From contig NZ_JACJPX010000051.1 of NCBI RefSeq assembly GCF_014696315.1, forward strand, positions 1-61,199: 61,199 nucleotides of DNA. The letters are read 5' to 3'. This DNA is from Calothrix membranacea FACHB-236 (GTDB lineage: Bacteria > Cyanobacteriota > Cyanobacteriia > Cyanobacteriales > Nostocaceae). This document shows, one piece after another, positions 1 through 8,107 of the stretch. Below the pieces are notes generated by a model. It did not search any database and had not been told where the DNA came from. It saw nothing but the letters and a program-made list of their open reading frames with translations. How positions within the stretch are numbered: the stretch's first letter is position 1; every line of letters starts with the position of its first letter. A program made the position numbers and the translations under genes.

Positions 1-359
1 ATCCGTTCTTGTTTCTCTTGGTTCATTGTCAGCGATCGCACAGGGTTATTTCCCTTTACATTTTCCCAGAAACGGTAAATCTTCCAAAACTGGATGCTCC
101 CACTTGCAATCCTTGACAATTAACTTATGGGATAGTGTAGGATTGGTTTCTTCTGTTTGAAGATAGTCTTTTGGGGAAATATAACTAAAATTTAGAGTTG
201 CAATCATGTGCAGAAACCTTGGGTGATGCTTGATATCTATTGTCAGAGGAACTGATGCTTAACCTGCGAAGTTTGCATTTTGATATATCTAGCTATTGCT
301 AGATGCGCTAATACGCCAAAAAGCTATAGTCTACCTCTGTTGATTAGAGAAATAGACTT
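1..359. other. Intergenic or gene-edge region with no clear gene
   Basis: I see no complete gene here. On the minus strand an ATG at 26..24 opens a reading frame that runs off the window edge after eight codons. It could be the start of a divergent gene but is too short to judge. The rest is AT-rich and holds one HIP1-like site near position 31. The last 60 bases presumably carry the leader of the gene starting at 360. Confidence 0.4.
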
Positions 360-1685
360 GTGGATGCAATATTAGAGCGATCGCACGCACTCAAACAAGC
401 CATAGTAGATTTTGTCCTGGAAGCAGAAGGCAATTTAGCACAAGCGCTGGAAAGCTATGCTGCTGGAAAGTTACGCAGCGGGAGTGGTAACAGTACACAG
501 CAAGACTTGGTGATTGACAGCTTTATTATCGAAGGGAAAGTTGGCGATCGCTCTCCTTTAGAATTATTTATAGACAGCCATCCTGATTTACCAGAAAGCG
601 ATCGCAATCTGATTAGCAGTTGGTATCGTAGTTTTATGGGCTTATTTGCCATCACGAAAATATTACCCGATGGCTTTGAGGTAAGAAACTGGCTGACAGA
701 TAAACATTATATTGTTAAGCCTAATAATGCTAAAACTCTACAAGAAATATCACGGTTAAAAGAAGGAGAAATTTTACTCACGCGGATTTCTCCGGTTACT
801 GATATTTACTGGACATTCTTTAGTAACTACACAATTATGGGTAAATTGGGTAAACCAAAACTGGCTGTAGCTATTGGTAATTTTAAAGAAAACTATAAAA
901 ATCATCTTTATAGCGATGCTCCCGATTTGCTAGCAGAAGCTTGGAATTCTGTTGTCCAATACCATGAGCAGTTTGTGGCATTTTTTGGACAGGATGAAAT
1001 TACATTACCAGGATATCAACTCAATAAGAAAATTGCTGAATTTCAAGAGGTAATTACCGAGAAATTACTAGCAAATACAGGTATAGATACTTCCAAACCT
1101 TTAGCCGAGATGGCACAAGAAGCTGGTATTGACCAAGAGGAAATCAAAGCAGCAGTTAAAGAAATGGGTGCTGACTCTAATGTAGCCTCTCAAATATTTA
1201 ACAATAATGGCAGCAGTAAAATGGTCATGCCAAAAGTTGATTTACCTGCGGAACTCAAGAAAGCTGAACAAGTTACAGCTATTTCTCATCCCCGTTGGGG
1301 ACAAATGTTTTTACCAACATACAGTAAAATCAAAACAATTTTATCAACGGAAAATTGGCAGAGTATTGAAGGATCTGAGAAACTAATTCGCTATTATTTG
1401 GAAGACAAGAGTATTAATACTTTTATTTGGCATCGATTAGCTAAAGAGTATCCTAAATCGTTAGAAAATGTATTACAAACTTTTCTGCAACGTCCAGATT
1501 TTAGTTTAGGAAATGACTTGGATTCACTTCTAAAAGAATTCGGTAAACCTCTAGAGCCAGATTTACCAGAAATTGCTAGTGTTCCTGTACATCTGCACAA
1601 CTTATTTCAAACAGCCATAGCAGAAGTGCAAAAATCTAAGCCTCAAAGTAAAGGGCAAAAAAAAGCAGCAAAGGGTTTCAAATAA
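360..1685 (+). CDS. Conserved hypothetical protein, 441 aa
   Basis: I do not recognise this family. The protein looks soluble: there is no signal peptide and no membrane segment. It is mostly helical in composition and ends in a lysine-rich tail (about residues 425-441). The middle (about 235-275) has an acidic, helical stretch that includes EEIKAAVKEMGADS. The start is a GTG; no other start codon lies close by in frame, and the purine-rich AGAGAAA upstream may serve as ribosome binding site. Codon use, including GCGATCGC within codons, fits the neighbours, so this is probably a native gene. Confidence is for it being a real gene; its role is unknown. Confidence 0.8.
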   Translation: MDAILERSHALKQAIVDFVLEAEGNLAQALESYAAGKLRSGSGNSTQQDLVIDSFIIEGKVGDRSPLELFIDSHPDLPESDRNLISSWYRSFMGLFAITKILPDGFEVRNWLTDKHYIVKPNNAKTLQEISRLKEGEILLTRISPVTDIYWTFFSNYTIMGKLGKPKLAVAIGNFKENYKNHLYSDAPDLLAEAWNSVVQYHEQFVAFFGQDEITLPGYQLNKKIAEFQEVITEKLLANTGIDTSKPLAEMAQEAGIDQEEIKAAVKEMGADSNVASQIFNNNGSSKMVMPKVDLPAELKKAEQVTAISHPRWGQMFLPTYSKIKTILSTENWQSIEGSEKLIRYYLEDKSINTFIWHRLAKEYPKSLENVLQTFLQRPDFSLGNDLDSLLKEFGKPLEPDLPEIASVPVHLHNLFQTAIAEVQKSKPQSKGQKKAAKGFK

Positions 1686-1774
1686 TGTAATAAGCACTAA
1701 ACTGCTTAAAAATTCAGGGCTAAAGTCCTGACTAAGAAAATTGTTTTACCTTTGACTGAGAATCATTCCAGGCT

Positions 1775-2497
1775 ATGCAGTTGCAAAAGCCTGCGTACAT
1801 TATTAAGAAATTTAAGTATATTTTTTCCCAATTTGGAAAACCAGTAGTATCATTTGAAGCAATCTATTGTCAAGAAATCCTAATTTGGCTGCATCAGAAT
1901 ATGACAAATTCCAACCAAATTCTTTCCAATGAAGGCATTCTCAAGACTAATTCTAGTAACACGAACGTAGTTAATATTCGTTCAGCACCAGTAATCAAAG
2001 AAGGTAACGTCATCCGCCAAGGTAAATCAGGCGATCGCGTCAAAATCCTAGACAAGCAAAAGCCCTCGGGGGATACTCGTACTTGGTACAAAGTGCAATT
2101 TGGTAAACAAGCAAACGAAGTTGGCTGGGTGCGTGAAGATGTGATCTCAGTCGTTGCTCCTACCAAGCCTGCGCCTGATAAAAATCCTTCAGAAGCAGAT
2201 ACGCTAGTCTATTTTGTGACCGAAACTAAAACTGTGAGAGTTCACGGTAAAGGTCAAGCATATATAAATGTGTACGACAACAAGAGCGAAACTACAAATA
2301 GCGCTCCAGCAGCAAAGTTACCTAAAACCGAAACTAATAGTCTTTGGACAACATACATCGCATCTAAAGATGGATATACTTATCAAGTCCGCTTTATTCC
2401 TGGTGCTGACACGGAACTGACAATTATTCAGAACAATAAAGTTGTTTTACAACAAAAAGGTTTTCGTGCGGATGGTACTGAATACCGACCAAAATAA
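1775..2497 (+). CDS. SH3b-domain protein
   Basis: The middle of the protein (about residues 50-130) reads as a bacterial SH3 (SH3b) domain: VVNIRSAPVIKEGNVIRQG, then a WYKVQFG core and a GWVREDVIS end. Such domains bind peptidoglycan or mediate protein contacts. The C-terminal 100 residues form a beta-rich segment of unknown type (LVYFVTETKTVRVHGKG and onward). No signal peptide is visible from either start. The first 42 codons look unlike the rest, so the true start may be the in-frame ATG at 1901; neither start has a convincing Shine-Dalgarno sequence. The gene stands alone and converges on the DUF3370 gene across a palindromic repeat. Confidence 0.7.
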   Translation: MQLQKPAYIIKKFKYIFSQFGKPVVSFEAIYCQEILIWLHQNMTNSNQILSNEGILKTNSSNTNVVNIRSAPVIKEGNVIRQGKSGDRVKILDKQKPSGDTRTWYKVQFGKQANEVGWVREDVISVVAPTKPAPDKNPSEADTLVYFVTETKTVRVHGKGQAYINVYDNKSETTNSAPAAKLPKTETNSLWTTYIASKDGYTYQVRFIPGADTELTIIQNNKVVLQQKGFRADGTEYRPK

Positions 2498-2520
2498 TTA
2501 AAAGTCAAAAGTCAAAAGTT

Positions 2521-2548
2521 GTAGAGACGCGATTAATCGCGTCTCTTA
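2521..2548. repeat. Perfect palindromic repeat between convergent genes
   Basis: Positions 2524-2545 are a perfect 22-base palindrome centred on GATTAATC with GAGACGC arms. A near copy lies at 22751-22770. A related but different GTAGAGAC/GTCTCTAC hairpin is at 36066-36093. This kind of palindrome is common between genes in Nostoc-type genomes. Between two convergent genes it could also act as a two-way terminator. Confidence 0.75.
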
Positions 2549-2584
2549 AAATTCGTAACACACTACCTAAAATAATCAGGTAGC

Positions 2585-3976
2585 TTATTGTCCCTGCGCT
2601 TGAGTTGCAACGGTTAATACTTGCGGTGGGGAAGCATCTGGCGGATAAAGAAAGTCTACTTGTACTAATCTGCGATCGCCTGCTGGCATATTTAATAAAG
2701 TTAAGGGTTCTCCAGCTTGGCCTCTAGTTTGCATTAAGTGGACAAACTTGGTTTGTGGCTTACCTTGATCGTCGTTGTAACGCACTCGTACTGTCCCACG
2801 GAAAAATACTTGATTGGCTGGTCTGTTGAAAAAGCGTAGTCCTGGTTTGACTAATTGGTCTTCTTTTAGTGGTGTTTGGACTGATACAGTTACAGTCTGG
2901 GGAGTTTGAGTATTGTTATATAACGGCAATTTGAGACTATATTGAATGCCGTAATTACCATGAGCGCGGTATGCGGTGTCAGGATAGCGTACCAACAACT
3001 TAGCGCTTTGAATTTGATTGGTTCCCAAGGTACCACCATGCACAGTACTCAAAGCGTAGGAAAAGGCTTGACCTGGTTGAGGAATCGTTAAATATTTCGC
3101 TTTAGGCTCATCTACTAATAAGGCGCGCCATTGAGAACCATTAGCTACTCCCGCTACACGTCCGTAAATTCTCGGTTTACCAGTCTCTTCTAAAGGTGTG
3201 GGAGTTTTATCTCTGGGGCCAGCTACATCACTATTATTAAGTAAATTTTGCCACTCTTCTAAATTTGGGGGACGTTCGCTACCATCGGGATTTGTTTGTG
3301 CAAACATGGCGAGACTAGCTGCATAGACTGTGCCATTACTGCGTAGCCTGATTAATGTCGAGCGACCATTTAAAGGTGGGGTGAGTCCTTTAACAGGAAT
3401 TGGCAGATTTAATAACATCTGACTTCCCTTTGGGGGAATCACAATTTGAGCCGGAAAGATTTCTTGTCGTCGTCCTCGCAGGACATCGCTAGTAACGCGA
3501 TCGCCCGGGCCAGCGTAAACTGTACCTAAAGTATTTTCACTGAATGATGGTAACGAAATAAAAGGTGCATCTGGCTGACTTAAATAAGTTGCTCCTTGCA
3601 GCACATTAATAGTTACTGGTGTTGCAGCAGGATTATGCAAGATAATTCCTAAATATAGCGAGCGTAAATTTTCTGGTGGTTCAGCTCTAGCTATATGGTG
3701 AGCAAAAATATCAAATCTTCCTTGAAAGGGAAAATTTAGATGAGCTGTTGGTACTTTTTTGCCATCTGGAGGAAAAGTGGAGAGTAAAATCCCTTCCTTT
3801 AAGACTAATTCTGGACTATTGCTATTAAATACTGGAACTGTATCGAGATTACCTGGTAAAGGACGAACAACTTGCGGTTGTACTACTTCTTCTGGTGGTG
3901 GTGTAGGCGAAATTGATTGAGCAAGTGTCAAACTTAGTAACAATGGCAACATAAATTTAACTATTTTTTCCTCCAT
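2585..3976 (-). CDS. DUF3370 family secreted protein
   Basis: This 463-aa protein matches what I remember of the cyanobacterial DUF3370 family: a proline-rich start (PTPPPEEVVQPQVVRPLPG), then a long beta-rich region with motifs such as GILLSTFPPDGK, the HNPAATPVTINVLQGA block, and YAGPGDRVTSDVLRGRR. The N-terminus has a hydrophobic stretch (about residues 8-22) that looks like a signal peptide, so it is probably exported to the periplasm or outer membrane. The function of the family is not known to me. An alternative start is the internal Met at residue 9, just before the hydrophobic core. Its start lies 17 bases after the end of the next minus-strand gene, so the two may be co-transcribed. 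Confidence 0.8.
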   Translation of the reverse strand: MEEKIVKFMLPLLLSLTLAQSISPTPPPEEVVQPQVVRPLPGNLDTVPVFNSNSPELVLKEGILLSTFPPDGKKVPTAHLNFPFQGRFDIFAHHIARAEPPENLRSLYLGIILHNPAATPVTINVLQGATYLSQPDAPFISLPSFSENTLGTVYAGPGDRVTSDVLRGRRQEIFPAQIVIPPKGSQMLLNLPIPVKGLTPPLNGRSTLIRLRSNGTVYAASLAMFAQTNPDGSERPPNLEEWQNLLNNSDVAGPRDKTPTPLEETGKPRIYGRVAGVANGSQWRALLVDEPKAKYLTIPQPGQAFSYALSTVHGGTLGTNQIQSAKLLVRYPDTAYRAHGNYGIQYSLKLPLYNNTQTPQTVTVSVQTPLKEDQLVKPGLRFFNRPANQVFFRGTVRVRYNDDQGKPQTKFVHLMQTRGQAGEPLTLLNMPAGDRRLVQVDFLYPPDASPPQVLTVATQAQGQ

Positions 3977-3992
3977 AAAGACGCGGACAAAT

Positions 3993-4505
3993 TTATGAAA
4001 GTGCCAGTTTGTTAATAATTAATACGAAATCTGCAACAATGTTTACCAAATTTTCGTGATTTAAAACTGGAACATGGACAAAAATACAATTTGCCTGCAG
4101 TTGGGATTGGCGTAAATGATCCAATACTGAATAATAAAGACCTTCGCAGACAAATTTACCGCAGTCGTGACTAATCTCAATTCCCCTGGCTCCAGAAACT
4201 AATTGTTCTATATTCACACCTGTTTGCAAAACACTTTCTGCACTAGTCGCACAAACTTCTACAGTTAATTGCATTCGACTAGCAGCCATTCCACAACAGA
4301 TAATACAATCCGGTTGGAGTTCATTGATTTTTTGAATTACAACATTACTAGCAAGCTGCACATCTACAGGTAAATGACGTAAATAAGTCAAATGATGAGG
4401 TAGTGTTTCTAGTTTGGTGACTTCTAGTAATAAATCATCCGAAGAATTTGACTGTTGATCTTCGAGCCAAGTGTCAAAAGAAGTTAATAGAAATCTTTTC
4501 TTCAT
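3993..4505 (-). CDS. Pyroglutamyl peptidase I-like (peptidase C15) protein
   Basis: At 170 aa it is shorter than typical pyrrolidone-carboxylate peptidases (about 200-215 aa). It keeps the three features of the family's catalytic triad in the right order: a Glu in LTVEVCATSAES, a Cys in CGKFVCEGLYYSVL, and a His in FVHVPVLNHEN. The opening KKRFLLTSFDTW also fits the family (LLTGFDPF in classical members). The enzyme would remove N-terminal pyroglutamate from peptides in the cytoplasm. Several loops seen in classical members are reduced, so it may be a divergent branch with altered specificity. It sits upstream of the DUF3370 gene on the same strand and is divergent from hisH. Confidence 0.7.
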   Translation of the reverse strand: MKKRFLLTSFDTWLEDQQSNSSDDLLLEVTKLETLPHHLTYLRHLPVDVQLASNVVIQKINELQPDCIICCGMAASRMQLTVEVCATSAESVLQTGVNIEQLVSGARGIEISHDCGKFVCEGLYYSVLDHLRQSQLQANCIFVHVPVLNHENLVNIVADFVLIINKLALS

Positions 4506-4563
4506 AAGAAATATTATTTAAAATAGAATTACTCTCCATAATAAATTTACAAGGAGCAGGTCA

Positions 4564-5199
4564 ATGCCAGTGATTGCGGTCGTAGATTATGATATGGGAA
4601 ATTTACATTCAGTTTGCAAAGGCTTGGAAAAAGCTGGAGCAACTCCTAAAATCACTCATTCTTTTAAGGAATTAGAACAAGCAGATGCAGTAGTTTTGCC
4701 AGGAGTTGGAGCATTTGATCCAGCCATGCAAAACCTGCGCGTGCGTGGTTTAGAACAACCTATTAAAGATACGATCGCATCAGGTAAACCCTTTTTGGGT
4801 ATCTGCTTGGGATTGCAAATTCTGTTTGAATCGAGTGCCGAAGGTACACAACGAGGATTAGGAATTGTTAAAGGAACAGTTAAAAGGTTTCGTCCAGAAC
4901 CAGAAATTACAATTCCTCACATGGGTTGGAATCAGCTGGAAATAACTCAGCCAAAAAGTATTATGTGGGAGCATTTGCCTGCGAATCCTTGGGTTTATTT
5001 TGTTCATTCTTACTATGTTGAACCAACAGATCCGCAAATTAGCGCAGCAACAGTTACCCACGGGACGCAAAGAGTTACAGCTGCGATCGCTCGTGATAAT
5101 CTGATGGCAGTGCAATTTCACCCGGAAAAATCATCTAATATTGGATTGCAAATCTTATCTAATTTTGTTGCTCAAGTCCGCGAACAAGTAGCAGCATAA
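4564..5199 (+). CDS. hisH: Imidazole glycerol phosphate synthase subunit HisH
   Basis: HisH is the glutaminase half of the HisF-HisH enzyme of histidine synthesis; it releases ammonia that HisF uses to form imidazole glycerol phosphate and AICAR. The 211-aa length is normal. The start VIAVVDYDMGNLHSV, the oxyanion region VVLPGVGAFDPAM, the nucleophile elbow FLGICLGLQILFE with its Cys, and the VQFHPEKSS His-Glu pair form the class I amidotransferase triad. AAGGAG lies 7 bases before the ATG, a clear ribosome binding site. No other his gene is adjacent, as usual in cyanobacteria where his genes are scattered. Confidence 0.96.
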   Translation: MPVIAVVDYDMGNLHSVCKGLEKAGATPKITHSFKELEQADAVVLPGVGAFDPAMQNLRVRGLEQPIKDTIASGKPFLGICLGLQILFESSAEGTQRGLGIVKGTVKRFRPEPEITIPHMGWNQLEITQPKSIMWEHLPANPWVYFVHSYYVEPTDPQISAATVTHGTQRVTAAIARDNLMAVQFHPEKSSNIGLQILSNFVAQVREQVAA

Positions 5200-5204
5200 T
5201 ACAA

Positions 5205-5303
5205 TTTAGTTGTCTGTCAGTTGTTATTTGTTCTTTGTCATTTGTCTTTGTGCAATGACCAATGATCGATGAACAATGACTAATGGCTCATAACTAATGA
5301 CTA
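5205..5303. repeat. Degenerate short repeats reaching the rsmD start codon
   Basis: The gap is made of variants of TTGTCATTTGT and its complement, such as CAATGACCAATGA and ACTAATGACTAATGG. The array runs right up to, and probably includes, the ATG of rsmD at 5304. This is the short degenerate repeat type common in heterocystous cyanobacteria. Confidence 0.7.
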
Positions 5304-5849
5304 ATGGCTCTGAGAATTTACGGAAATCGTCAGTTAAAAACCTTGCCTGGTAAAGATACCAGACCTACCAGTGCGCGGGTACGAGAGGCTGTCTTTAATA
5401 TTTGGCAGGAAAGAATATTTGGGTGTCGTTGGCTAGATTTATGTGCTGGTAGCGGTTCAATGGGCGCAGAGGCTTTGTGTAGAGGAGCCAGCTTAGTAGT
5501 CGGTATTGAACAATCGAGCCGCGCCTGTAACATCATTCAAGAGAATTGGCAGCGAGTAGCGAGTGCTGACCAAGAATGGAAATTGCTGCGGGGAAATGTA
5601 CTCCAGCAGTTAAAAACCTTATCAGACCAAAAATTTGACAGAATTTATTTTGATCCGCCCTATGCTAGCGGATTATATCAACCAGTTTTAGAAGCGATCA
5701 CAGACTACCAGCTTTTAGAGGCTGAAGGCGAAATTGCGGCTGAACATAGTGCCCAAGATTGGACTGCGCCAGTCATTCCTAACTGGGAAATTTGCCGCGA
5801 GAAAGTTTATGGAAACACCGCTTTGACGTTTTATAGGATTATCGAGTGA
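5304..5849 (+). CDS. rsmD: 16S rRNA (guanine(966)-N(2))-methyltransferase RsmD
   Basis: RsmD methylates G966 of 16S rRNA in the assembling 30S subunit, using S-adenosylmethionine. The protein has the family order: an N-terminal RIYGNRQLKTLPGKDTRPT segment, PTSARVREAVFNIW, the SAM-binding LDLCAGSGSMGAEALCRGA (about residues 45-63), VVGIEQ, and the catalytic DPPY motif in FDRIYFDPPYASG. Length (181 aa) is typical. The chosen ATG sits inside a repeat array, so there is no normal ribosome binding site; the conserved RIYGN start argues that it is nevertheless correct. Confidence 0.92.
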   Translation: MALRIYGNRQLKTLPGKDTRPTSARVREAVFNIWQERIFGCRWLDLCAGSGSMGAEALCRGASLVVGIEQSSRACNIIQENWQRVASADQEWKLLRGNVLQQLKTLSDQKFDRIYFDPPYASGLYQPVLEAITDYQLLEAEGEIAAEHSAQDWTAPVIPNWEICREKVYGNTALTFYRIIE

Positions 5850-5953
5850 TTTAGGGGAAGGGGGAAAAGGGGACGAGGGGACGAGGGGACAAGGGGACAA
5901 GGGAAAAAACGAGAAATTCCCAAATACCAATTACCCAGTCCCCAGTCCCTAAT
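5850..5953. repeat. G-rich degenerate tandem repeat
   Basis: Just after rsmD there is a run of units like GGGGACGA and GGGGACAA, followed by CCCAGTCCCCAGTCCC. These purine-rich and CCCAGT-type arrays recur in several gaps of the window (19132-19160, 22824-22870, 33900-33950). Confidence 0.65.
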
Positions 5954-5955
5954 CC

Positions 5956-6069
5956 CTAGCCTCCCAGTTCGTTGGGGCGCTTGTATTGCTTATAGGCAGC
6001 GTAAAACAGACCAGAGAGAGTAACCACAATTAGACCAAGGACGATACCTGAGAGCAGGGGTTCAACCAC
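5956..6069 (-). CDS. petG: Cytochrome b6f complex subunit 5 (PetG)
   Basis: This tiny gene encodes 37 residues starting [12 protein letters not shown] and ending YKRPNELGG, the typical PetG sequence. PetG is a single-span subunit at the edge of the cytochrome b6f complex in the thylakoid membrane, needed for complex stability. The start is GTG, with GAGGAG seven bases upstream as a strong ribosome binding site. The one membrane segment covers about residues 5-25. It lies between rsmD (convergent) and cytM (divergent). Confidence 0.95.
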   Translation of the reverse strand: MVEPLLSGIVLGLIVVTLSGLFYAAYKQYKRPNELGG

Positions 6070-6280
6070 TGTAAATCTCCTCTTTGCAATTATTAAACAT
6101 TCGTTTCCTGTTTTTGATTTTACCAAATTCGGGATGAATGCCTCTCTCTACAGCGTTTTTGGAGAATGAATAATCAAAGTAAAAGTATCATCCATGCTTG
6201 CAGTGAGCATCAAGAACTTTTAAGCTATGTGTAGGAAATGAAAAATTCTTAGCACACCTACAACTTTCACAACAAACCTT

Positions 6281-6655
6281 TTGGATAACCAGATTACCAA
6301 ACCTGAAAATTTAATTCAGCGGATCGCTTTGCTGGCTCTTGCCGTAACGCTAGCAATCACTTTGGGCATTTTTGGTGTTCAGATGGTGCAAGCTTCCGAT
6401 CCTTATGTGAAAAATGTTCTATCCTTAACTGGAGATCCAGTACAAGGTAACGCTATTTTTCAAATCAATTGTGCTGGTTGTCATGGCTGGCAAGCAGATG
6501 GGCGAGTAGGCCCCAGCTTGCAAGGTGTATCCAAGCATAAATCGCGTTATGGACTGATTCGCCAAGTGATTAGTGGTGAAACGCCACCGATGCCCAAGTT
6601 TCAGCCTAGTGCCCAAGAAATGGTAGACCTTTTGAGCTATTTAGAGTCTTTATAG
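6281..6655 (+). CDS. cytM: Cytochrome c, CytM type
   Basis: The protein has 124 residues. An uncleaved-looking hydrophobic anchor (about residues 13-35) is followed by a small class I cytochrome c domain with the haem-binding CAGCH motif (in INCAGCHGW) and a methionine ligand region TPPMPKFQP. This is the arrangement of cytochrome cM, a membrane-bound low-potential cytochrome of cyanobacteria linked to respiration and to limiting photosynthesis in the dark. The start used is TTG at 6281, chosen because DNQITKPE begins the conserved sequence I remember; no better in-frame ATG precedes the anchor. It is divergent from petG, so both electron-transport genes share one short intergenic region. Confidence 0.87.
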   Translation: MDNQITKPENLIQRIALLALAVTLAITLGIFGVQMVQASDPYVKNVLSLTGDPVQGNAIFQINCAGCHGWQADGRVGPSLQGVSKHKSRYGLIRQVISGETPPMPKFQPSAQEMVDLLSYLESL

Positions 6656-7204
6656 CCCAACCTTGAGAAATTATTGCTTAATATGAACAATATTACGGCT
6701 AAAAGGCGATCGCTCTCACTATATATAGAGAGTAGGGGCTTAAGACTAATCAACTCAAGAAATTTTTAACTAAAGTAAAGTCAAAAAATTTGTATATCAA
6801 AGCTTTTGGCGGGTTGGAATGCTGATGTGCTTGATTTGTGCCGTTGAGATGTGTGTTGCCTGAGTAATGGCAAAAAGCGCTACTACCATATTGCCTTCAT
6901 GGTTGCCTAGTGACCTTGGTATTATCTTGGCCTAAACTTCATAATAGGCTGCATATTTTTGAAATTAGAATTGTATTGGGTTTAACAGAGGGGCAACTGA
7001 TACCAAGTTTTGGGTTTTAGATTAACAGTCTTTACCAAAAGGTTGTTCCAAAGCTTTAAAGCATGGCTATCTAACCAAAGTTGGTATAAAGGCTCACTAA
7101 TGATTTGCCTGTAGCATAATTTATGTACAGGCTAGTTGATCGGTGTTTACAACTAAAAAGTGTAAAATCACACAAACCATATATTTTGATATATATAAAA
7201 GCTA
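6656..7204. other. Intergenic region, 549 bases
   Basis: I find no gene or RNA I can name. There is one HIP1 site near 6707 and an AT-rich end (ATATATTTTGATATATATAAAA, in parts) just before the parvulin gene that could hold its promoter. Confidence 0.4.
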
Positions 7205-7942
7205 ATGACTGAAGTACTAAGAATTGGTAACCGTACAATCACGACTGACGAACTAATTCCCTTACTGGCAGGCTATCAAATGCTGCCACAGTTGCGACGG
7301 GAATTAATTATAGATGAAGCGATCGCATCCATAGATTGTACTCCCGAAGAAATCGCTGCGGCTCAACAACAGTTTTTTGGGGAAAGACAGTTAACATCAG
7401 AAGCCGATGTCAAAGCATGGATGGAATATCACGGTTTGATTCCAAAGCAACTAGCAGATTTGACGGTGCGGAAGCTGAAAGTAGAAAAATTTAAGCAAGA
7501 AACTTGGGGTAAAAAACTGGAAGCATATTTTTTCCAATCGAAAGCAAAATTGGATAAAGTAATTTATTCACTGCTACGCACCCAAGATATGGGAATCGCT
7601 CAAGAACTCTACTTCCGCATTCAAGCTAAAGAGCAATCCTTTGCAGATGTGGCACGAGAATATTCTAAAGGCCCAGAGTCACAAACAGGTGGGTTAGTTG
7701 GGCCAATTGAACTCAACCAACTCCATCCAGCAATGGCGCAATTGCTGGCGAATAATCAACCAGGACAAGTTTTACCACCGACTCGCATCGCTGAATGGTT
7801 TGTGATTGTGCAGCTAGAGAAATTTATTCCTGCACAACTAGATGAACCAATGAAAGCACGGCTGCTCAATGAACTGTTTGAAGGTTGGATACAAGAACAG
7901 CAAAAACAAATGATGACTCCAGCCGTTTCTCTCAGCAGCTAA
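7205..7942 (+). CDS. Parvulin-type peptidyl-prolyl isomerase
   Basis: The C-terminal part (about residues 115-215) is a rotamase (PpiC/parvulin) domain: a YFRIQAKEQSFADVAREYS helix, then the family signature GPESQTGGLVGPIEL, HPAMAQLL, and a closing WFVIVQLEKFIPA. The N-terminal 110 residues form the helical, SurA-like chaperone segment. There is no signal peptide, so it probably works in the cytoplasm. In Nostoc-type genomes such proteins often sit beside peptide-exporting ABC systems, but here no exporter is adjacent. Length 245 aa is normal. Confidence 0.87.
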   Translation: MTEVLRIGNRTITTDELIPLLAGYQMLPQLRRELIIDEAIASIDCTPEEIAAAQQQFFGERQLTSEADVKAWMEYHGLIPKQLADLTVRKLKVEKFKQETWGKKLEAYFFQSKAKLDKVIYSLLRTQDMGIAQELYFRIQAKEQSFADVAREYSKGPESQTGGLVGPIELNQLHPAMAQLLANNQPGQVLPPTRIAEWFVIVQLEKFIPAQLDEPMKARLLNELFEGWIQEQQKQMMTPAVSLSS

Positions 7943-8047
7943 GTTGAGTAGAGAGCAAGGAGACAAGGAAGAAATTCAAAACCCTGGGTGAGCGTCGCTG
8001 ATCAAGCAAATTACACCAACTCGAAAAAACAATACGAGAGATTGATA

Positions 8048-8070
8048 AAGGCACAACAATGTTGTGCCTT
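8048..8070. terminator. Hairpin between convergent genes, probably a two-way terminator
   Basis: AAGGCACAAC and GTTGTGCCTT form a perfect 10-base-pair stem with a 3-base loop (AAT) between the parvulin gene and the convergent radical SAM gene. There is no long T run. The inner 13 bases, ACAACAATGTTGT, are identical to the core of the SufR operators at 18335 and 18380, which may be chance. Confidence 0.55.
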
Positions 8071-8107
8071 ACTAATAATTGTTTTAGGAAAGGCTCAAAA
8101 GCAACAA

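Noticed and set aside
5850-5953. Possible CRISPR-like or tandem repeat array
   Set aside because: Units are short, degenerate and without regular spacers; they are common low-complexity intergenic repeats.
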